Below, in pieces: positions 57,148-64,000 of a DNA stretch of 64,000 nucleotides; positions within the stretch are counted from its first letter, which is position 1, and each line of letters starts with the position of its first letter. The notes under the pieces are model-generated. The model did not search any database, was not told the DNA's origin, and saw only the letters and a program-made list of their open reading frames with translations. The position numbers and the translations under genes were made by a program. This stretch comes from Flagellimonas alvinocaridis (GTDB taxonomy: Bacteria; Bacteroidota; Bacteroidia; Flavobacteriales; Flavobacteriaceae): assembly GCF_004916895.1 (NCBI RefSeq), contig NZ_SNTZ01000002.1:248001-312000 (forward strand). Direction: 5' to 3'.

Positions 57148-59136
57148 TTATTCCTGTTCTTGGAGCATCTTTATTTCATCCCGAAGTTTGGCTGCCTCCA
57201 TAAAGTTGAGTTCTTTAGCCGCTTTTTCCATGGCTTTTCTCTTTTCACGAATCAACTTTTCTTTTTGATTCTGGGTAAGGTATTCCAAATCTGGTTCTGC
57301 GGCACGCAGTTCCTCTTTTTGGAAATGATAGGTAGATACAGAATTTCTGGCCAATGCACTGTCCAAGCTCTTATTCAGTGCCTTGGGGGTAATATTGTTT
57401 TCAAGATTGTACGCCATTTGCTTTTCCCTGCGATAGTTGGTCTCATCAATAGTTTTCTTCATACTATCGGTTACCGTATCGGCATACATAATGGCCTTGC
57501 CATTAAGGTTACGTGCCGCGCGGCCTACAGTCTGTGTCAATGAGCGGTTACTTCGCAAAAAACCTTCTTTGTCGGCATCCAAAATGGCCACCAACGACAC
57601 TTCAGGCAAATCCAGTCCTTCCCTGAGTAGGTTGACCCCGATCAGTACATCAAAAAGCCCTTTTCGTAAATCCTGCATAATCTCTACCCTTTCCAAGGTG
57701 TCCACGTCACTGTGTATGTATCGGCAGCGAATATCTATCCGAGCCAAATACTTGGTCAATTCCTCTGCCATACGTTTGGTAAGGGTGGTGACCAAGGTTC
57801 GTTCATCGAGTTCCACCCGCTGTTGTATTTCTTCCACCAAATCATCTATCTGATTTGCACTGGGTCTTACTTCTATAATGGGGTCTAGCAATCCTGTGGG
57901 ACGGATGACCTGTTCCACATACACACCTTGACTCAGTTCCAACTCATAATCAGCAGGCGTGGCACTTACATAGATAACTTGATTTTGAAGTGCTTCAAAT
58001 TCTTCAAACTTTAAGGGGCGGTTGTCCATGGCTGCAGGTAGACGGAAACCGTATTCCACCAAATTCTCCTTTCTCGAACGGTCGCCACCGTACATGGCAT
58101 GTACCTGTGGGATGGTCACATGGCTTTCATCGACAACCATCAGATAATCGTCTGGGAAATAATCCAACAAACAGAAAGGCCGTGTACCCGGTTCCCTTCC
58201 ATCCAGATATCGGGAGTAATTTTCAATTCCGGAGCAATAGCCAAGTTCGCGGATCATCTCCAAATCAAAATTGGTACGTTCGTCCAGTCGTTTAGCTTCC
58301 AGTGGTCGGCCTATTTCTTTGAAATAATCAACTTGTTTTACAAGATCATCCTGTATTTGGTGTATGGCATTTTGAAGCACATCTGGCGATGTCACGAACA
58401 TATTTGCCGGATAGATGTTCAGTGAATCATAAACCTCAATGACCTTATTGTTGAAGGGGTCCAATGCTTCAATTTCTTCTATCTCATCCCCAAAAAAATG
58501 GATACGAAAAGCATGGTCGGCATATCCTGGGAATACATCCACAACATCTCCCTTTACCCTAAAGTTTCCATTTCTAAAATCTGCTGTGGTACGGGAATAG
58601 AGGCTTTGTACCAGTTGTTTTAAGAATTTAGTTCGGGAAATCACCTGATCTCTGTGGATGGAAATCACGTTCTTTTGAAACTCGATGGGGTTTCCTATAC
58701 CATACAAACAGGAGACCGAGGCAACCACCAATACGTCCCTTCTGCCTGAAAGGAGGGATGAAGTGGCGCTGAGACGGAGTTTTTCTATATCCTCATTGAT
58801 GGAAAGGTCCTTTTCTATGTACAATCCGCTAGAGGGTATATAGGCTTCGGGCTGGTAGTAATCATAATAGGATACAAAGTATTCCACGGCATTGTTGGGA
58901 AAAAACTGCTTGAATTCGGAATACAACTGTGCGGCCAAGGTCTTGTTATGGGCCAGCACCAGCGTGGGTCTCTGCACCGATTCCACCACATTGGCCACGG
59001 TAAAAGTCTTTCCAGAGCCGGTCACCCCCAATAAGGTCTGGTGGCCCTCATTTCCTTCAATGCCCTCTACCAATTGTTTTATGGCCTGTGGTTGGTCACC
59101 TGTGGGTTTAAAATCTGATACTACCTGAAATTTCAT
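57148..59136 (-). CDS. uvrB: Excinuclease ABC subunit B
   Basis: A 662-residue DNA damage recognition helicase of nucleotide excision repair. Walker A [14 protein letters not shown] at residue 38, the beta-hairpin [21 protein letters not shown] that clamps DNA, DEAD-type [23 protein letters not shown], helicase motifs V-VI ([29 protein letters not shown]), and a C-terminal UVR motif [19 protein letters not shown] that binds UvrC. Full length; complete. Confidence 0.97.
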   Translation of the reverse strand: [662 protein letters not shown]

Positions 59137-59185
59137 AGGATAAAAATACTAAAGGGTAGGGCTATAATAAAGCAAATGGGTAATA

Positions 59186-60934
59186 TTATCGCTTTAGTGT
59201 GAAGTGTCCTTTTATTTCCCTGTTGGAGTCATCAACAGCCCTGAACCAATATTCGCCAGCAGGTAACGGACGGCCATTAAAATTCCCATCCCAGCCCAAA
59301 GAGTTTTGGGAGATTTCCTTTAACAGTGCCCCATATCGATTAAAAATATAAATGCTTTGCAAAACAACTACGTCACCATTTGGGGGTTGAATGAACTGCC
59401 AGAAATCATTGATATTATCTCCATTGGGGGTAAAAAACTTTGGGAATCCCTCCAAGGTCAGGTCCTGCGTAAACCTTTTCTCGGCTATGCCACATCCATT
59501 TTTGTCCCTAACGTAAAATGTATGTGAGCCAGGCTCCAATCCCCTAAAAATGTTATCATCAACATAGGGTCCATCCCTATTATCCACAGCATATTCATAG
59601 TCTCCGCTTCCAGATGCTTCCACACGAATCTCTAAACTTGTTCCCGCATTGGAAGCCTGTAATCGTTCAATGGTAGGTGACTCCGAGGAGACCACGTTAA
59701 ACACTTTGGTCGTGGGGCATTCAATAATATCTCCCGATTGGGTCACAAGGTTGTAGGCTTCATATCTGTATGAGCCATTTTCGGTCAATGCCACTTCATT
59801 GGTCTGGGAAATTAGGCTCTCGGCACCAAATTGATCTATTTGATACCATCTAAAACCATCGGCAACATCATCAGAAGAAATTATTAGGGGAGCTTCATTT
59901 TCACAGAAAGATACACTGTCCGGGAAATCAATTTCCGGATTTAGGGTTACAAATTCACCCGAAGCCAAATCCAAATAGGGACCGCATCCCAGCAAGGTTG
60001 AAAAACTCTCTTGGATGCAACTTTGGGCAGAACCAGCATCATTAAATGGAATTACCCTGATGAAAAAGGTCTGATTGGGCACAAAATTTAGTACAGGAGT
60101 GGAATTTGTGAAAAATGTGGCATTATCCAAAATGTCCGCTCCGTTGGGCGTTGATCCAATGGTTACCCGGTAACCTGTTGCATCGGGAACCTCAAACCAT
60201 TCCAGAAGCGGGGTCAATGGTACATTTATTTCGCCATTTGGAGGGTATACCATACTTGTGCAGCTGGGTAAGGGGGAGACCTCGCTGGTGGTAAAACTCT
60301 GAGAGGGACAATTGGTGGCAGCCCCTATGCTGTTGTAGGGTACAATGGTAACATAAATGGTTGTTTCGGAAGGTAGTTCTCCAGGTGGGTCGTAGCTTAA
60401 ATTGTTTCCTGCATCAAATGTGTTCAAAATATCGACACCGCCAGGAGTAGTGCCCAAGCTCACATAATACCCAGTGGCGCCATAGGTATATTGCCATCTA
60501 ATGTTGGAAGCGGGATTTACATCGGTGGCCATGTCAACTGGATTGGTAGTTTGGGTACAAGCAGGGGGCTGTGTCAATGTTTCCGTGGTGAAACTTTGAG
60601 TAGTACAGATAATGTCGGGTTGGTCAAAAAAGAACAATGTTATGGTTACATATATCGTGGTGTTCTCCGGTAGGCCTTTGGGAGGAGTATAGTTGGGCGA
60701 ATTCCCGACGTTTTGGGCATTGAGCAACTCTGTGCCTCCAGGCGACGTGCCCAGTGAAATAAGGTATGCCGGGACTCCGGGCACAGATTCCCATGAAATG
60801 GTAGTGTTAACGGCCACATTGGTTGCTCCATTAACAGGATTGACCAAGTCTGGGCATTGCTGTCCATGGGTATTTAAGACCATGAAAAGCAAAAAAAACG
60901 TAATGCCTATTGTTTTTCCAATTCCTATTGACAT
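59186..60934 (-). CDS. Type IX secretion type B cargo with three repeats
   Basis: A 582-residue exported protein. Signal peptide 1-24 (TIGITFFLLFMVLNTHG). Three Fn3-like repeats of about 95 residues each, starting CPDLVNPVNGATNV, CTQTTNPVDMATDV and CTSMVYPPNGEINV, each with a GTSPGG / GTTPGG / GSTPNG turn. The last 90 residues are the gliding-motility-associated (CHU_C) sorting domain: FPKFFTPNGDNINDFWQ, IYIFNRYGALLKEIS, GWDGNFNGRPLPAGEYWFRA and HFTLKR. This directs secretion through the type IX system. Two bases after the similar upstream gene. Confidence 0.92.
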   Translation of the reverse strand: MSIGIGKTIGITFFLLFMVLNTHGQQCPDLVNPVNGATNVAVNTTISWESVPGVPAYLISLGTSPGGTELLNAQNVGNSPNYTPPKGLPENTTIYVTITLFFFDQPDIICTTQSFTTETLTQPPACTQTTNPVDMATDVNPASNIRWQYTYGATGYYVSLGTTPGGVDILNTFDAGNNLSYDPPGELPSETTIYVTIVPYNSIGAATNCPSQSFTTSEVSPLPSCTSMVYPPNGEINVPLTPLLEWFEVPDATGYRVTIGSTPNGADILDNATFFTNSTPVLNFVPNQTFFIRVIPFNDAGSAQSCIQESFSTLLGCGPYLDLASGEFVTLNPEIDFPDSVSFCENEAPLIISSDDVADGFRWYQIDQFGAESLISQTNEVALTENGSYRYEAYNLVTQSGDIIECPTTKVFNVVSSESPTIERLQASNAGTSLEIRVEASGSGDYEYAVDNRDGPYVDDNIFRGLEPGSHTFYVRDKNGCGIAEKRFTQDLTLEGFPKFFTPNGDNINDFWQFIQPPNGDVVVLQSIYIFNRYGALLKEISQNSLGWDGNFNGRPLPAGEYWFRAVDDSNREIKGHFTLKR

Positions 60935-60935
60935 A

Positions 60936-63650
60936 TTATCGTTTTAGAGTGAAATGCCCTTTGAAAACCCGACCGTCTTGCAAGGTAACCGCAAACCAAT
61001 AATCTGAAGCGGGGAGGTGACTGTTGTTGTACATGCCGTTCCAACCTTGAGTTTTTGGACTTACTTGGGCCAAGAGTTTCCCGTATCGATCATAGATTAA
61101 AATTATACTTTCTGGTTGAAATTGTTCATTGATACCGATAATTTGCCAAGAATCGTTGATTCCATCTCCATTTGGGGTGAAAAATTTGGGATATCCAATA
61201 ACCGAGATCATTTTTTTGGATAGGCCACAGCCATTTTTATCCCGAACATGGCCTGTTAATAATCCAGGTTCTACGTTTTCAAACAATGGAGAATCTTGAT
61301 ATAAGATTCCATCCAATGAATATTCATAATCGCCATCTCCCGAAACCTGAATTTCGACAATATTGTTTTCGGAGATATCGCTTACCAAGATATCTTTGAT
61401 CAAAGCTTTGTTCGAGGGCAATATTTTGAACCGGGCAGTGTTGGTACATTCCATCGACCCATTTGGGGTAGGATAAATGTTACCTGCCTCAAGAATGTAG
61501 TTTCCAGTTGAGGTAACCTGCATATTTTGCTCATTCGCTATAAAGATATGGTCATTGCCTTCCTCCCGATACCAACGGTATATATCAAAACCATCCGGAG
61601 CGTCAATGGAATGAGGTGGCCCATCAGTACACCATATGACCTCGTCCATAAAGTCTAATGTTGGCACCGGGTATACCACTAGGTTGATTAAGTCTACGTC
61701 TTCACAGGCATTGGTATCTTCAATTCGCGCAAAGATTGTGGTGGAAGTGGAAATATACTCTTTATCTATGGGGTTTTGTTCCAAAATGGCATCTGACTGT
61801 GTAGGATAAAATGAAACTGTGGAAAGCGGGTAGTTTGCTTCCCTATACGCATCGAGGTCAAAAAAACCCGCCAGAAGTACATCATGGGGATCTTCATCAC
61901 AGATGGGAAAATATTTTTCATCTTCCTCTGTCAATACTATCGATTCTACTATCAATTGAAGCTCCCCAACATTTTCGCATCCATTGGCATCCACAATTTT
62001 GTAATAAATGATTTGATCAAACGGGGTTGTGTTTGAATAGCCCACTGGATTTGGAATGGGATTGTCCAGATTCGCATCCGTCATGGACTCATAAAAAGTG
62101 AAGGAAAAGGAATTGTCAAAGATGGCTTCATTCAAATTGAACTGGGTGACTCCATCGATGTTGTTATTCATCACGATATCACACTGCGACAAAGAAAGTG
62201 TGGGAGCATTCGGAATTGCATTCACCGAAATGAACGCTTCACCAATGATAGGGCATATACTGGGATTGTTAGAGATGATTTCCAGACTGTACCGACCGGA
62301 ATCTGAAAATGAAGCTGGGGCAACGGTTAATACATTTGTTGCATTGGATATTGGATTTCCATTCTTTTTCCAATGGTATGTGGCATTGGGAATACTTTCT
62401 GCTTCCAAAGTGAATTCATCACCTTCACATATGCTGAGCGATGTGGATGTGGTGCCATCATCATTTTTTATGAGCTCGACCCTATTAAAGAATGATTGGA
62501 CAAAAGGGGGAAGTCCTTGATTGGCAATGCCATTTCCCAAATAGACTGCGTCATGGATGTAATTGGCAGCAATACCCTTTTCGTTGGGGTTTTCTATGAC
62601 TCCGAGATGGTCCGATCCTATAAGGTAGTTTTCTGCGGTGGTTCTGTAGATTTTTCCATTTTGACCGAGTTGCAAAGCACCTCTATAGATGGGTCTTTGG
62701 TCCAACTCAACCTCAGTTGAGGCTATGTTGGGTTCGGTGATGTCGTATTGGAGCAATGAAGAAGAATGTACGCCTACCTCTATTGGCGCCGCATCGTTAA
62801 AAGTGTGCACGTATAGGAACTGCTGGTTGGGCGAAAACTCCAAACCATAGGCAGATTTATTGGGTACGGATACTTTTATCTCCTTTTGTTGGGACAGTAA
62901 TCCGGTATCCCCATTAAAACTGTAAATAAATAACCCGGAATTGCCATTGGCACTGGCCAGAACATTTCCATCTGCTGAGAATTTCAAGTAGCCTCTGGGA
63001 TCTTCGATGTTTAAATTATTGAAAGTACTTGTGACCGGAGTGGTATTTACTCCATTTTCGTCAACCTGAAAAGCATAATAGGTGTTGAAAGGCCCAGGGT
63101 TAGAGGTTTCAGGACCTAGAGTGACCACCCAAATGGACTGGTCCAAACAGTTTTTTAGTACAGCGGCAATTTTTTCGGAACAATCAGGGAGCAGATTAAT
63201 GTTTTTTTGGGTAATGGTCCCATTGCCTCCATCCAACGTAAGATCTACTATGGAATAGTTCAAACCGCGGTCAAGATCGTTCTGGGAGGTTGAAGTATCA
63301 ACGGAAAAGATGTAAATAATGTTAGGGTCATCCGGTTTTTGGACGATGATTGCCGATTGGGTGCTTGAAGGGTCTCCATATAACCCTGCTCCGTTTACCA
63401 TGACATCATGGTTTTTGTTGAAGACCCGAATGCCGTCCGTATATAAAATAAGGTTGCCCGAAGCATCCGATAGAGAGGCGCAACCCTCTAAGGTATTAAT
63501 CCTACTATCGGTAAGGGAAGTGACGCTCCCATCATTGTTGAACTGTATTCCAGCACCCTTTCCAAAATACCAACGGGAAGTTTGTCCCTGACCAAAAATA
63601 GAAAGAGGGGATAGGCAAAGAAATAGAATAAATAAGTATTTACTTAGCAT
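60936..63650 (-). CDS. Large type IX secretion type B cargo, propeller-like N-domain
   Basis: A 904-residue exported protein. Signal peptide 1-20 (YLFILFLCLSPLSIFG). Residues 25-390 look like a beta-propeller (WYFGKGAGIQFNNDGSVTSL, GVHSSSLLQYDIT), then PKD/Ig-like domains (CEGDEFTLEAESIPNATYHWKKNG near 415; CDIVMNNN; CDEDPHDVLLAGFFDLDAYRE; WCTDGPPHSIDAPDGFDIYRW). The C-terminal 90 residues are a CHU_C sorting domain (YPKFFTPNGDGINDSWQ, YDRYGKLLAQVS, GWNGMYNNSHLPASDYWF, HFTLKR). Adhesion or gliding role is possible. The two cargo genes are nearly adjacent. Confidence 0.92.
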   Translation of the reverse strand: MLSKYLFILFLCLSPLSIFGQGQTSRWYFGKGAGIQFNNDGSVTSLTDSRINTLEGCASLSDASGNLILYTDGIRVFNKNHDVMVNGAGLYGDPSSTQSAIIVQKPDDPNIIYIFSVDTSTSQNDLDRGLNYSIVDLTLDGGNGTITQKNINLLPDCSEKIAAVLKNCLDQSIWVVTLGPETSNPGPFNTYYAFQVDENGVNTTPVTSTFNNLNIEDPRGYLKFSADGNVLASANGNSGLFIYSFNGDTGLLSQQKEIKVSVPNKSAYGLEFSPNQQFLYVHTFNDAAPIEVGVHSSSLLQYDITEPNIASTEVELDQRPIYRGALQLGQNGKIYRTTAENYLIGSDHLGVIENPNEKGIAANYIHDAVYLGNGIANQGLPPFVQSFFNRVELIKNDDGTTSTSLSICEGDEFTLEAESIPNATYHWKKNGNPISNATNVLTVAPASFSDSGRYSLEIISNNPSICPIIGEAFISVNAIPNAPTLSLSQCDIVMNNNIDGVTQFNLNEAIFDNSFSFTFYESMTDANLDNPIPNPVGYSNTTPFDQIIYYKIVDANGCENVGELQLIVESIVLTEEDEKYFPICDEDPHDVLLAGFFDLDAYREANYPLSTVSFYPTQSDAILEQNPIDKEYISTSTTIFARIEDTNACEDVDLINLVVYPVPTLDFMDEVIWCTDGPPHSIDAPDGFDIYRWYREEGNDHIFIANEQNMQVTSTGNYILEAGNIYPTPNGSMECTNTARFKILPSNKALIKDILVSDISENNIVEIQVSGDGDYEYSLDGILYQDSPLFENVEPGLLTGHVRDKNGCGLSKKMISVIGYPKFFTPNGDGINDSWQIIGINEQFQPESIILIYDRYGKLLAQVSPKTQGWNGMYNNSHLPASDYWFAVTLQDGRVFKGHFTLKR

Positions 63651-63679
63651 TCAGCATAATAAGAGTATCTCACAAGATA

Positions 63680-64000
63680 CTACAAATCACGCTTTTTGAG
63701 GAGTAGGTAGGACAAATAGATGAATACTGCCGTCCAAAAGAGGACGATCAAGAACTCGTACCAATAGGTATGGTAGTCAAACCGAAGGTTTTCACCAATT
63801 TGGTCACCAATATTCTGTACCGCTGAAAGCCGGGTTCCCGGTTCTTTGATGAGGTTCATCATGGACTCCAATGGAAAGAAGTCCTTTACTTTTTTTGCGG
63901 CGGGCCAACTCATGACCTTCCAGCCCAACAAACCAAAGATGACCTGTTCCAGAATGGTCCATAAAATCAAGAAGCCCAAGGCAAAAGCCGACCGTTTCAC
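63680..64000 (-). CDS. ABC-2 transporter permease, C-terminal part (runs off the window)
   Basis: The last 106 residues of a membrane protein whose beginning lies beyond the window end. It has one helix near the start (FALGFLILWTILEQVIFGLLG), an amphipathic periplasmic stretch (FFPLESMMNLIKEPGTRL), and a final helix FLIVLFWTAVFIYLSYLLLKKRDL. The short basic end after the last helix is typical of ABC-2 type permeases in Bacteroidota. The GTG at 64000 is just the frame edge, not a start claim. Confidence 0.7.
   Translation of the reverse strand: MKRSAFALGFLILWTILEQVIFGLLGWKVMSWPAAKKVKDFFPLESMMNLIKEPGTRLSAVQNIGDQIGENLRFDYHTYWYEFLIVLFWTAVFIYLSYLLLKKRDL

Noticed and set aside
1..64000. tRNA, rRNA, CRISPR, prophage or insertion sequences
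   Set aside because: No T-loop GGTTCnAnYCC with matching arms, no repeat-spacer series, no transposase or integrase frame and no terminal inverted repeats were seen. Reading by eye could miss a divergent tRNA.

Overview
The window is one ordinary-looking stretch of chromosome from a member of the Bacteroidota, family Flavobacteriaceae. The evidence is two type IX secretion type B (gliding-associated C-terminal) proteins, the flavobacterial forms of NusB, DnaJ, PII and YajC, DUF3276, DUF1573 and DUF1684 proteins, and many promoters of the Bacteroidota type (TTTG, 19-21 bases, TAnnTTTG). Protein style suggests a marine genus such as Allomuricauda/Flagellimonas (inference only). I saw no rRNA, tRNA, insertion sequence, prophage or CRISPR array.

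Layout. 1-7.6 kb: an Lrp regulator, secreted hydrolases and lipoproteins, then the nitrogen operon glnK-amt followed by a porin, with a palindrome upstream, then the fluoride channel gene crcB preceded by a 59-residue membrane peptide. 7.6-13.3 kb: a MazG-like protein, ilvE, a DUF4920 protein, mnmD, a TIGR01777 epimerase, and the heat-shock pair grpE-dnaJ. 13.4-18.7 kb: a five-gene run with an ABC exporter pair, an MscS channel, an outer-membrane barrel and a sigma-54 activator that lacks a DNA-binding domain. 18.7-26.4 kb: polyphosphate kinase 2, an M28 peptidase, a TMEM175-type channel, PepSY, GNAT, XRE, NTF2-like, methyltransferase and TraB genes. 26.6-36 kb: a cyclophilin-FKBP fusion, two tiny membrane-peptide genes, a cold-shock protein, peroxiredoxin, a cupin/redoxin operon, a large M14 peptidase, DUF3276 and an MsbA-like exporter. 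36-46.5 kb: nusB-DUF1573-yajC, an oxidoreductase/hydrolase pair, an AT-rich FAD monooxygenase, pepT, pyrD, a LysE exporter and HMG-CoA lyase. 46.5-49.4 kb: a four-gene cluster (porin, flavinylated FMN-binding protein, four-helix membrane protein, DUF6686) whose three transcription units each carry a related interrupted palindrome. 49.4-64 kb: guaB, lysA, sucC, hsp20, uvrB, two type IX secretion cargo proteins and the end of an ABC permease.

Most interesting signals. (1) The 46.5-49.4 kb cluster looks like a metal-regulated extracytoplasmic flavin electron-transfer module. (2) Three tiny single-helix peptides at two loci (7072-7251, 27588-27671, 27778-27870) share Phe-Phe at positions 4-5, Asn15 and Ser22, and seem to be an overlooked family. 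(3) A TGTCA-repeat element is shared by the grpE and hsp20 upstream regions. (4) A perfect 20-bp palindrome lies upstream of an XRE regulator, and an 18-bp one upstream of the nitrogen operon. All functions are inferred from sequence alone.
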